A stretch of DNA of 13,114 nucleotides, from assembly GCA_047974405.1 (NCBI GenBank), contig JBKECI010000111.1, positions 1-13,114 of the forward strand, read 5' to 3'. The notes beneath the pieces were generated by a model. That model worked only from the letters and a program-made list of their open reading frames with translations. It did no database searches and had not been told where the DNA came from. The translations under genes were made by a program, and so were the position numbers. Below are positions 1-6,909 of the stretch, one piece after another. Source of the stretch: UPXZ01 sp047974405 (lineage in GTDB: Bacteria; Bacteroidota; Bacteroidia; Bacteroidales; Paludibacteraceae). Position 1 is the stretch's first letter; every line of letters begins with the position of its first letter.

Positions 1-19
1 AAAATACAACAAAATTCGT

Positions 20-60
20 TTTTTTATTCTAATGAAAATAACAGAATAAAAAACAAACGA
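20..60. repeat. AT-rich imperfect inverted repeat upstream of the HMA gene
   Basis: Bases 20-30 pair with 43-53 over 11 bp around a 12-nt loop. If bases 54-56 are bulged out, 16-19 also pair with 57-60 (TCGT/ACGA). The repeat ends exactly where the putative -7 element of the next gene starts. It could be an operator, or the terminator of a gene lying to the left of the window. It is nearly all A/T apart from a few pairs, so chance is a real possibility. Confidence 0.3.
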
Positions 61-68
61 TATATTTG
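61..68 (+). promoter_or_regulatory. putative Bacteroidota -7 promoter element (TATATTTG)
   Basis: TATATTTG matches the Bacteroidota -7 consensus TAnnTTTG at all six fixed bases. Transcription would start near base 75 and leave a leader of about 70 nt before the HMA gene. I see no convincing TTG at the -33 position, so only half the promoter is supported. Confidence 0.45.
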
Positions 69-146
69 CAATTATAAAACTAAATAAGAATAAGGGATAG
101 GCTCAAATTTTGGAGTATCTATTTTCTCAAAAAAAGCTAAGACATT

Positions 147-533
147 ATGAATATGACGTTAAAATACATCGTAGTACTATTTTTGGGTGTAACATCCATA
201 ACATGTATGGCTCAAGTAAAAAACAAGAAAACAGAAAACGTAAAAGTTTACGGCAACTGTGAAATGTGCAAAAGTACCATCGAAAAGGCAGGAAACCAGA
301 AAAAGGAGGCTAAAGTAAAATGGAATAAAGAAGCAAAAATGGCTACCATCTCATACGACAGTTTAAAAACCTCTAAAGAAGACGTTCTGAAACGTATTGC
401 TTTGGCAGGCTATGACAGCTATTTATTCTCGGCTCCGGATGATATTTATTCAAAATTACCTGCTTGCTGTAAATATAAAAGAGCTAAGAAAGGGGTATCT
501 GCAGCCGAGATAACAAGAAAGGGAAACGAATAA
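147..533 (+). CDS. small exported heavy-metal-associated (HMA) domain protein
   Basis: A 128-residue protein with an N-terminal signal sequence (about residues 1-23: Lys6, then a hydrophobic run ending TCMAQ) followed by one HMA-like fold. The metal-site motif is GNCEMC, with Cys38 and Cys41 in the CxxC arrangement used by copper chaperones and CopZ-like domains. The spacing of the beta-alpha-beta segments (VKVYGNCEMCKSTIEKA, then KVKWN, then MATISYD) fits the family. A second cysteine pair, Cys107-Cys108 in PACCKY, lies near the C terminus and could add to metal binding. Cys20 is not in a good lipobox (SITC), so signal peptidase I cleavage after CMA is more likely than lipidation. The probable role is binding or delivering copper or a similar soft metal in the periplasm. 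No efflux pump or metal regulator is adjacent. ATG 147 is preferred, but ATG 153 in the same frame is possible. Confidence 0.82.
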   Translation: MNMTLKYIVVLFLGVTSITCMAQVKNKKTENVKVYGNCEMCKSTIEKAGNQKKEAKVKWNKEAKMATISYDSLKTSKEDVLKRIALAGYDSYLFSAPDDIYSKLPACCKYKRAKKGVSAAEITRKGNE

Positions 534-539
534 ATACAG

Positions 540-551
540 ACAACGCGTTGT
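540..551. repeat. 12-bp palindrome ACAACGCGTTGT just after the HMA gene
   Basis: A perfect 12-bp palindrome starting 7 nt after the HMA stop codon. It has no loop and no T run after it, so it is not a usual intrinsic terminator. It could be a protein-binding site or chance. Confidence 0.3.
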
Positions 552-573
552 TGTTACTGATATAAAATGGCGA

Positions 574-618
574 CTTGTCTTTTTTCTTGGAATCAACGAA
601 TAAAATCACAAAGACAAG
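574..618. repeat. 9-bp inverted repeat between the convergent HMA and transporter genes
   Basis: CTTGTCTTT (574-582) is complementary to AAAGACAAG (610-618), with 27 nt between the arms. It lies in the 212-bp gap between two convergent genes and could form a 3' UTR stem for the HMA transcript. The loop is long and no T tract follows, so I do not call it a terminator. Confidence 0.3.
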
Positions 619-648
619 ATAACGTGATGGTTGGACGATTACCTTTTT

Positions 649-688
649 AAAAAAATAGACAGATTTGCGATTGTACCGTAAATCTGTT
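649..688 (-). terminator. intrinsic terminator of the MFS transporter gene
   Basis: Arms 659-669 and 677-687 form an 11-bp stem (one G-U pair) with a 7-nt loop. Read on the minus strand, the stem is followed by CTA and then seven T (655-649). It sits about 60 nt beyond the stop codon of the leftward transporter gene, as expected for its rho-independent terminator. On the plus strand no T run follows, so it acts in one direction. Confidence 0.75.
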
Positions 689-711
689 CAACCATATTGT
701 TTGTGTAGCGT

Positions 712-741
712 TATTTTCTACCATTTTCAAAAGAGAAAATA
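712..741 (-). repeat. small AT-rich stem directly after the transporter stop codon
   Basis: TATTTTCT (712-719) pairs with AGAAAATA (734-741) over 8 bp with a 14-nt loop. It lies between the transporter stop codon and the stronger terminator. It may stabilise the 3' end of the message, but the stem is weak. Confidence 0.25.
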
Positions 742-745
742 GATT

Positions 746-2299
746 TCAATGCCCCAGTTTTTCGATTTTTGTTTCTGATGGTTCTACTTTCTCATTTTTC
801 ACAAACATCCACAAGATTGCCGAAACAAGTAGAGTTACCGCACAAATCGCAAAAATAACCGTTTTGTCGGAGTGAGAGTTAATCACTTCTCCCATTTTAA
901 AGCTTGCAACCAACTGCGGAAGCACTACCGACAGATTGAAAATACCCATATACAGCCCCATTTTTGTTTGATCAACCTTTTCGCTCATAATGGCAAACGG
1001 CAGCGAGACTACCGAACCCCAGCCAATGCCGGCAATTGCCATAAACAGGTAATACATCGGTACAGTACGGGCAACAAGAAAAATTCCCCCATAGCCCAAC
1101 GCCATAATAAACATGGCGATATAATGTGTTTTGACCATCCCTATTTTTTTTGCTACGGGATTCAAAACAAAAACAGGCAACACAGCGCTTGCCAAACTCA
1201 ATATGAAAAAAGCTAGCGAATTTACTTTGCCTGCCACTTCGTCTAGGTTCATTTTATCACTCAAAAAGAAGAAAGCGTAAATAAACATCGTTTGCACCCC
1301 CACCCAGGTAAAAGAATGAGCCAAAAGCACTTTTTGGTATTCGTTGGCTTTTGAAGATACTTTAAGCACATTGAGCAAAACCATCAATGATGTAACGATA
1401 AATATCAATGCCGACACAAATTCTACAATTCCTAAGCGAATACCAACAAAAGCAACTCCTCCTTGCATATCCAATCCAAAAAGTTTTGATATCAGAACGT
1501 AAATTCCGTAAATAATAAGTCCGGCAAGCGGTAAAAGAGAGATGAAAATATCTTTAATAGTTGATTTTGAAGAAGTTTTAATCGTCTTTTTCGTGTCTTC
1601 TACATTTTCCAAACGGCGCGGTTCTTCTATCAGCATAGTAGGAATGACCGCCCCCAAAAATGTAACCATAGCTCCTACGTAGATAAGAATTATATTTCCA
1701 AAAACTCCGCCTATGAAATAGGCCAAAACGCCAAACGAACCCGAAATTGTCTGCATCCACGTATATCCTTTTCCCCGCTCTTCCATAGTGGTGCAATCTG
1801 CTACCAACGAGCGAGTTGGATTTAAGCTTACGTTGATAGAGAGGTCAAGCAGCAAAGCTACTACTACCGCTACGGCAAGCAATCCTGCTTTGGGATCATT
1901 CCCGCTTACAAAAATACTCTGAATGATTCCTAAATTTGGCAACGCAAGCAGCATCAATGCGCCAAGCAAACTTCCCAAAATAATCCAAGGGCGACGGCGC
2001 CCGCCCATAAACCACGTTTTGTCCGAAATAGCCCCTACAATAGGTTGGGCCAATATCCCCGCAATAGGACCGGCAGCCCAAACGATACCAATTTTATCTA
2101 TAGAAAGTCCGTATTTGGTCGATAATATCCAACTAAGAGCCGAAATTTGGACGGAAAGTGTAAAGCCCATCGCCGTTGAGGGCATACTCAGTAATGCAAA
2201 AAAGGAGTTTGCTTTTTTCTTTTGAATGTCTAACATACTTTTCTGTTGGAGATTAAATCGTTCGTAGTGTTTTTTGATTTGGAACGCAATGTTATACAT
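746..2299 (-). CDS. MFS sugar transporter, SLC45/GPH-like
   Basis: A polytopic inner-membrane protein of 517 residues (496 from the inner start) with about 12 hydrophobic segments. The family marker is the loop between TM2 and TM3: GAISDKTWFMGGRRRPWI, residues 89-106, a form of MFS motif A typical of SLC45/sucrose-type and bacterial GPH sugar carriers. A second conserved patch, DLSINVSLNPTRSLVAD (residues 152-168), also fits that group. The likely job is proton- or cation-coupled uptake of a di- or oligosaccharide such as maltose or sucrose; the sugar cannot be read from the sequence. An internal ATG at 2236 (MLDIQKKKANSFF) would give an N terminus closer in length to family members and is a serious alternative start. 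The outer ATG has an A-rich leader that suits Bacteroidota initiation. The gene has its own operator region upstream and terminator downstream, so it is probably monocistronic. Confidence 0.88.
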   Translation of the reverse strand: MYNIAFQIKKHYERFNLQQKSMLDIQKKKANSFFALLSMPSTAMGFTLSVQISALSWILSTKYGLSIDKIGIVWAAGPIAGILAQPIVGAISDKTWFMGGRRRPWIILGSLLGALMLLALPNLGIIQSIFVSGNDPKAGLLAVAVVVALLLDLSINVSLNPTRSLVADCTTMEERGKGYTWMQTISGSFGVLAYFIGGVFGNIILIYVGAMVTFLGAVIPTMLIEEPRRLENVEDTKKTIKTSSKSTIKDIFISLLPLAGLIIYGIYVLISKLFGLDMQGGVAFVGIRLGIVEFVSALIFIVTSLMVLLNVLKVSSKANEYQKVLLAHSFTWVGVQTMFIYAFFFLSDKMNLDEVAGKVNSLAFFILSLASAVLPVFVLNPVAKKIGMVKTHYIAMFIMALGYGGIFLVARTVPMYYLFMAIAGIGWGSVVSLPFAIMSEKVDQTKMGLYMGIFNLSVVLPQLVASFKMGEVINSHSDKTVIFAICAVTLLVSAILWMFVKNEKVEPSETKIEKLGH

Positions 2300-2340
2300 T
2301 TTTATTAATGTAGAATCAATGTTGATTGGCAGATGCGTAG

Positions 2341-2372
2341 AAATAAATATGCAAACGTTTGCATATTTTCAA
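2341..2372 (-). promoter_or_regulatory. possible promoter of the sugar transporter gene
   Basis: On the minus strand a TTG (2372-2370) is followed after 20 nt by TATTTATT (2349-2342), which matches TAnnTTTG only partly. The palindromic operator at 2345-2368 would fill the spacer, a layout that suits repression. The -7 match is imperfect, so this is an inference from the arrangement. Confidence 0.3.
2345..2368. promoter_or_regulatory. 24-bp perfect palindrome, probable LacI-family operator
   Basis: The half-site AAATATGCAAAC is followed without a gap by its exact reverse complement, centred on CpG at 2356/2357. The core GCAAACGTTTGC is the type of site bound by LacI/PurR/CcpA-family regulators. 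It lies 47 nt upstream of the outer start codon of the sugar transporter and downstream of engB, so it most likely controls the transporter. No LacI-family gene is in the window. Confidence 0.75.
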
Positions 2373-2434
2373 TACATCTGAGAAGTTGGGAAATATTTTT
2401 TAAGTAGGGATACGGGGTGGTTTTTGAACAATAC

Positions 2435-3034
2435 TTATGTTATAGATTCATTGATTTGTTCGATGTAGGTAAGCAGCTCTTCCCGCCCTTGTGTTTTTTC
2501 GGAAGAGGTAGAAAATAGAGGTGGTAATTCTTCCCAAGTTTCCAAAAGTTTGGTTTTGTAATGTTCGATATTCTCCTTACCCTTAGTTGCCGATTGTTTG
2601 TCCATTTTGGTAAAGACTATCGAAAACGGTATCCCACTTATTCCCAACCATTCCATAAATTCCAAATCAATTTTTTGTGGTTGATGCCGGCTATCTATCA
2701 ACACAAAAAGATTGGCGAGTTGCTCGCGATTGAGTATGTACCCTTCTATGATTTTTTTCAACTTTTCTCTATTTGATTTGCTGGTGGTTGCATAACCATA
2801 CCCTGGTAAATCCACCAGATACCAAGAGTTGTTGATAATGAAATGGTTAATCAGTAGGGTTTTTCCAGGTTTCCCAGAAGTCATAGCCAATCCTTTCTTG
2901 TTACAAAGCATATTGATTAACGATGATTTTCCCACATTTGAACGTCCAATAAACGCATATTCCGGAAAGTCTCCTGGTGGGCATTTATGATAATCGGTAT
3001 TGCTGATGGTAAATTCCGCTGTTTTTATTTCCAT
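2435..3034 (-). CDS. engB: EngB/YihA (YsxC) ribosome-biogenesis GTPase
   Basis: A 199-residue single-domain GTPase of the TRAFAC class, the usual length for EngB. The GTP-binding motifs are complete and in order: G1 GRSNVGKSS (30-38), G2 Thr around residue 59 in GKPGKT, G3 DLPGYG (75-80), G4 TKMDK (142-146) and G5 in STSSE (175-179). DSRH (114-117) is also characteristic. YsxC/YihA proteins are needed for late assembly of the 50S ribosomal subunit and are essential in several bacteria. The gene starts 4 nt after the stop codon of the upstream symporter gene, so it is almost certainly co-transcribed, and it is the last gene of that leftward operon. I see no good terminator in the 135-bp gap that follows. 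Confidence 0.96.
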   Translation of the reverse strand: MEIKTAEFTISNTDYHKCPPGDFPEYAFIGRSNVGKSSLINMLCNKKGLAMTSGKPGKTLLINHFIINNSWYLVDLPGYGYATTSKSNREKLKKIIEGYILNREQLANLFVLIDSRHQPQKIDLEFMEWLGISGIPFSIVFTKMDKQSATKGKENIEHYKTKLLETWEELPPLFSTSSEKTQGREELLTYIEQINESIT

Positions 3035-3038
3035 AATT

Positions 3039-4490
3039 TTATTTTTTTAGGTGTTGAGAAATCCACATTCCCAAGAATGTCAATCCGCCGTTAATCATCA
3101 GCAATTCATAACCAAAAGAGTAATTCCAATATTTCTTGCTTATTACGTTGAGTAAATAACAGAGTACAGGAGCGGCTATACTGATGTAAGGGATAAGTTT
3201 ATCATTTACATTTTTTTTGGTAAAAAGCCCATAAGCATACATTCCCAAAAGCGGTCCGTAGGTATAACCCACGATGGTGTAAATAGTATCGATAATACTT
3301 TTATTGTTTATTTCTTTGAAAAGTATAACGATAACGATAAATATTAACGCGGTAAAAATATGAATCTGTTTTCGAATTTTTACAGCCTCCTTTTCAGTTT
3401 TTTTGTTTACTTCGAGAATATCTACTGAGAATGAAGTAGTGATAGATGTCATTGCTGAGTCGGCACTTGAAAATGCAGCGGCAATCATCCCCACAATAAA
3501 CAATACAAGTACCGTATTGCCCAGATATTGTGTTGCAAATACAGTAAGAATTTGATCGGATTCGATGGGGAGCGGTATGTTTTGTATCGGTGCCAGCGTA
3601 AGCAACATTGCGCCAAGTGTCAAAAAGAGAAAATTGATAGGCACAAATGCAAAACCATACCATGTCATATTTTTTTGAGCGTCTTTGAGCGTTCTGCAGG
3701 TCAGATTTTTTTGCATCATATCTTGGTCGAGCCCAGTCATCACTATCGGGATAAACACTCCGCTGAGAAACTGTTTCCAGAAAAACTGCTTGTTGTGCCA
3801 ATCGTCGAATACAAAAATATTGGTTGTGGGGCTGTGATACAAATTGCTTATAAGATTGGGAAAATCCAGTGAAATATTTTTATACACTTCATACAGAATC
3901 AACACCAACGCTCCTATCAATACGAGCGTTTGTATCGTATCTGTCCAAATCACGGTTTTGATACCGCTTTTCCTGGTATAGAGCCATATCAAAAAAATGG
4001 TGATACACACAGTAATGTAAAAAGGGATATTCCAACTATCAAAAATCACATGCTGTAAGATGATGGCGACAATATATAACCTTGCAGACGCCCCTATTAT
4101 TTTGGAAAGGAGAAAAAACGAAGCTCCCGTTTTGTAGCTCCGTTTTCCGAAACGTTCTTCCAAATAGGTATAAATGGTGGTAAGATTGAGTTTATAGTAG
4201 AGAGGAAGCAGTACATAGGCAATGATGAGGTATCCGAAAAAGAAACCAAAAACCGTCTGCATATACGCAAAATTGACTTCACGAACCATACCGGGTACAG
4301 AGACAAACGTTACTCCCGAAATAGAGGTGCCAATCATACCTATGGCTATCAGCCACCAAGGGGACTTACGGTTGGCAAGAAAAAAAGTTTCGTTCTCGTT
4401 TTCGGAGTTTTTTTTACTTACAAAATAAGAGATGGAGAGTAAAATACCGAAATAGACAACTATTATCAGTATTATAAATGAGTTCTGCAT
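3039..4490 (-). CDS. sodium:solute symporter (SSS/SLC5 family)
   Basis: A 483-residue integral membrane protein with about 13 hydrophobic segments, the size and pattern of SSS transporters with the LeuT fold. Family landmarks are GTSISG in TM1 (54-59), GLDQDMMQKNLTC (253-265) and SSADSAMTS (341-349); the last carries the small and hydroxyl residues that form the second sodium site in this family. It should import a small solute driven by the sodium gradient. The substrate is not decidable: proline, sugars, sialic acid and carboxylates are all carried by relatives. It follows a metallo-hydrolase gene by 38 nt and precedes engB by 4 nt in one leftward operon. Translation of engB may therefore depend on reading through this gene. 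Confidence 0.9.
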   Translation of the reverse strand: MQNSFIILIIVVYFGILLSISYFVSKKNSENENETFFLANRKSPWWLIAIGMIGTSISGVTFVSVPGMVREVNFAYMQTVFGFFFGYLIIAYVLLPLYYKLNLTTIYTYLEERFGKRSYKTGASFFLLSKIIGASARLYIVAIILQHVIFDSWNIPFYITVCITIFLIWLYTRKSGIKTVIWTDTIQTLVLIGALVLILYEVYKNISLDFPNLISNLYHSPTTNIFVFDDWHNKQFFWKQFLSGVFIPIVMTGLDQDMMQKNLTCRTLKDAQKNMTWYGFAFVPINFLFLTLGAMLLTLAPIQNIPLPIESDQILTVFATQYLGNTVLVLFIVGMIAAAFSSADSAMTSITTSFSVDILEVNKKTEKEAVKIRKQIHIFTALIFIVIVILFKEINNKSIIDTIYTIVGYTYGPLLGMYAYGLFTKKNVNDKLIPYISIAAPVLCYLLNVISKKYWNYSFGYELLMINGGLTFLGMWISQHLKK

Positions 4491-4528
4491 ATCAACACTT
4501 TAAGATAAATAAAAGTTGTAACTTTGGT

Positions 4529-5377
4529 TTACAACGAAAGCGTTTCTTCCAATGTAAAACTCTCATCGACTCGATATTTACCGTTGGTCTCCCTTACTGT
4601 TGCACATTCGTTGTAGGCGTCATGCTCAAAAAAAAGGATTTGCTCTTTTTCTGCAGCCTCCGACATCATTTTCACTTTATCTTCCATAGAAGTGATAGGA
4701 AAGGTATCGTAAGCTGAAACCCAGGCAACCGGTATGGCTGCCTGAAAAGGAATTACGTCTCCTGCAAAAATAAGTGTTTTACTATTATCAAGCGTGAAAT
4801 ATGGGGCTATCTGTCCTACCGTATGCCCATTAAAAAGGCGAAGTTCCACACCGTTGCAAAGTTGTTGGTTTTCGGTAACTAGCTTCAACCTTCCCGCACG
4901 TTCCACAGGGAGCAAATTTTCAGGGAAATAGGAGTCTCCTTCCCGTACGTTTGGATTCAAAAAATTGTTCCACTGTCGCTCTCCTATCCAATAATTTGCA
5001 TTTGGGAACACAAGTTGGAGCTCTGTCTTATCCTCATTATACTTGGTGCAGCCTCCGCAATGATCAAAGTGGAGATGGGTCAAAACAACATCCGTTACAT
5101 CGTTGCAAGTATAACCAAGTCTTTGCAGCTCCGTTTCAAAATCGACTATATCGTTGATATTGTAATACTTCAAATAATCGAGCTGCTTGTCGCCCGTTCC
5201 CGTATCCACCAATATTAATCTTTTCCCGGTATCGACCAAGAGACAGCGCATATTCATTTTACAAAAGTTATCTTCGTCGCAAGGGTATCTTTTTTGCCAT
5301 ACCCGCTTGGGTACTACCCCAAACATAGCCCCTCCGTCTGCCCAAAAACTCCCTGTTTCTATTTTATGTATTTTCAT
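4529..5377 (-). CDS. metallo-beta-lactamase-fold hydrolase, lactonase-like
   Basis: A 282-residue cytoplasmic protein (no signal peptide) with a full set of metal ligands for a two-metal MBL-fold enzyme: THLHFDHCGG (His101, His103, Asp105, His106), His185 in GHTVGQ, Asp207 in FAGDV and His252 in FEHD. The arrangement resembles the AHL-lactonase/methyl-parathion-hydrolase branch rather than glyoxalase II or RNase J. The substrate is unknown and quorum quenching should not be assumed. It is the first gene of a leftward operon with the sodium symporter and engB, so a link to the imported solute is possible but unproven. The start at ATG 5377 gives MKIHKIETGSFWADGG, a normal N terminus for this group. 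Confidence 0.87.
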   Translation of the reverse strand: MKIHKIETGSFWADGGAMFGVVPKRVWQKRYPCDEDNFCKMNMRCLLVDTGKRLILVDTGTGDKQLDYLKYYNINDIVDFETELQRLGYTCNDVTDVVLTHLHFDHCGGCTKYNEDKTELQLVFPNANYWIGERQWNNFLNPNVREGDSYFPENLLPVERAGRLKLVTENQQLCNGVELRLFNGHTVGQIAPYFTLDNSKTLIFAGDVIPFQAAIPVAWVSAYDTFPITSMEDKVKMMSEAAEKEQILFFEHDAYNECATVRETNGKYRVDESFTLEETLSL

Positions 5378-5412
5378 ATGTTATACAGTGTTTCTCTTTC
5401 GTATATTCTTAT

Positions 5413-5420
5413 TACCTTTG
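5413..5420 (+). promoter_or_regulatory. putative -7 element for mpl (TACCTTTG)
   Basis: TACCTTTG matches TAnnTTTG at all six fixed bases. Transcription would start near 5427 and give a leader of roughly 70 nt before mpl. At about the -33 position there is only GTTTC, not a clean TTG. Confidence 0.45.
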
Positions 5421-5475
5421 TCTGTTTACTGATATCTGGATTTTCCAAGCGTTGCTTGACAATATCAATAAGCTA

Positions 5476-5483
5476 CAAAGTTA
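5476..5483 (-). promoter_or_regulatory. putative -7 element for the hydrolase operon (TAACTTTG on minus)
   Basis: The minus strand reads TAACTTTG, a full match to TAnnTTTG. Transcription would begin near 5469, leaving about 90 nt before the hydrolase start codon. No clear TTG lies about 20 nt upstream. Confidence 0.38.
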
Positions 5484-5499
5484 TAAAAATATTTGACAT

Positions 5500-6873
5500 A
5501 TGCACCGAGTTCATTTTATTGCTATAGGAGGAGCGGCTATGCACAATCTGGCAATAGCCCTTCAGATGAAAAAAAATTATGAAGTAACCGGTTCGGACGA
5601 TGAAATTTTTGAGCCATCTCGTACGCGACTAAAAGAGAGAGGATTGCTTCCCGAAACAATGGGCTGGTTTCCGGAAAAAATTCATGCAAATTTAGATGCC
5701 GTTATTATAGGCATGCACGCTCGCGAAGACAATCCCGAGTTGCTTGCAGCCAAAAAGCTGGGACTGAAAATATATTCTTTCCCAGAATACTTATATCAAC
5801 AGACACGCGGAAAAACACGAATTGTGGTAGGCGGCAGTCATGGGAAAACAACTACCACGGCAATGATTTTGTATGTGCTAAATAAGTTGAAAATGAAGGC
5901 AGACTACATGGTAGGAGCACAAATTGATGGATTTGAAAATATGGTAAGACTCTCTTACGACTCTCGTATAGCGGTATTCGAAGGAGATGAATATCTGACC
6001 TCGCCGATAGACAAACGTCCGAAGTTTCACATTTACAAACCTCACATAGGTATTATTACCGGCATTGCTTGGGATCATATCAACGTTTTTCCCACCTTTG
6101 AAATATATGTGGAGCAGTTTCGTAAATTTGTAGAATTAATGGAATTGCAAGGTCGCTTGATTTACTATGCAGGAGACGACAACCTAAAAAAAATAGCAAA
6201 AGAGACCGAAACTATGAGACGGGATATTGTAACATTTTCGTACAACACCCCTAAGTATGAAATCAGAAACGGTGTAACCTATGTTATTACCCGCAAAGGA
6301 GAGATTGCACTAACAATATTTGGCGAACACAACCTGCAAAATATGGAAGCAGCTCGTATAGCCTGCAAACAGATAGGAATTATGGAGAATGATTTTTATT
6401 TGGCAATAGCCGATTTTCAAGGTGCCTCCAACCGATTACAAAAGATAGCGGAAACATCTACCACCACGGCGTACAAAGACTTTGCACACTCTCCATCCAA
6501 ACTCAAAGCTACGGTAAAAGCGGTAAAAAGACAGTATCCCTCCCGCAAATTGATTGCCGTAATGGAGTTACATACCTTCAGCAGTTTGACCGACGAATTT
6601 ATCCCTCAATATGCGGGAAGTATGAAAGAAGCAGACGTAGCATTTGTCTATTACAATCCCGAAGTTATCAAACACAAGCAGTTGCACAGTATTTCTCCCG
6701 AAAAAGTAAAAGAAGACTTTGGAGGCAACAACGTGGAAGTGCTTACCGAGAGCGAAACACTACAAAAGAGATTACGCGAAATAGATTACGATAACGCAAC
6801 ACTTCTGTTTATGTCATCCGGTAATTTTTCGGGAATTAATGTTGCCGATTTTGCAAATGAACTATTGAAATAA
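5500..6873 (+). CDS. mpl: Mpl, UDP-MurNAc:L-Ala-gamma-D-Glu-meso-DAP ligase
   Basis: A 457-residue three-domain Mur ligase, the normal size for Mpl. The N-terminal Rossmann domain opens with the UDP-binding run AIGGAAMHNLA (8-18). The central domain has the ATP P-loop GSHGKTTTT (112-120), the EGDEY acid motif (161-165) and GEHNLQNMEAA (275-285). The C-terminal domain has GASNRL (308-313) and DFAHSPSK (327-334). Mpl re-attaches the tripeptide L-Ala-gamma-D-Glu-mDAP, recovered from old murein, to UDP-MurNAc in the cytoplasm. It is told from MurC by the AIGGAAMHNLA form and the wider EGDEYLTSPIDKRPKF segment. The His/Pro ligase motif differs from the classical DDxAHHP: there is one His and then Ser-Pro-Ser. 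No other murein gene is adjacent. It is probably co-transcribed with the dCMP deaminase gene 36 nt downstream. Confidence 0.88.
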   Translation: MHRVHFIAIGGAAMHNLAIALQMKKNYEVTGSDDEIFEPSRTRLKERGLLPETMGWFPEKIHANLDAVIIGMHAREDNPELLAAKKLGLKIYSFPEYLYQQTRGKTRIVVGGSHGKTTTTAMILYVLNKLKMKADYMVGAQIDGFENMVRLSYDSRIAVFEGDEYLTSPIDKRPKFHIYKPHIGIITGIAWDHINVFPTFEIYVEQFRKFVELMELQGRLIYYAGDDNLKKIAKETETMRRDIVTFSYNTPKYEIRNGVTYVITRKGEIALTIFGEHNLQNMEAARIACKQIGIMENDFYLAIADFQGASNRLQKIAETSTTTAYKDFAHSPSKLKATVKAVKRQYPSRKLIAVMELHTFSSLTDEFIPQYAGSMKEADVAFVYYNPEVIKHKQLHSISPEKVKEDFGGNNVEVLTESETLQKRLREIDYDNATLLFMSSGNFSGINVADFANELLK

Positions 6874-6909
6874 CTCACGCCGTTTGATAAAAGCAAACAT
6901 CAAAAGGAA

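Noticed and set aside
872..1216. A 114-codon plus-strand frame inside the sugar transporter gene
   Set aside because: It encodes a His/Asn/Gln-rich sequence opposite conserved transmembrane segments, with no promoter or leader of its own.
2394..2440. Possible terminator after engB
   Set aside because: Only a 6-bp pairing (TAAGTA/TACTTA) with a loop of about 25 nt can be drawn, and the following tract is A-rich, not a T run. It is too weak to call.
4529..5377. Reading the MBL-fold protein as a beta-lactamase or a quorum-quenching AHL lactonase
   Set aside because: The metal ligands are shared by many MBL-fold enzymes. There is no signal peptide and nothing in the sequence fixes the substrate, so only a general hydrolase call is supported.
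5456..5486. Sigma-70-like TTGACA plus TTATAA upstream of mpl
   Set aside because: The spacer is 19 nt and the main sigma factor of Bacteroidota does not use the E. coli consensus. The element would also leave almost no leader before the start codon.
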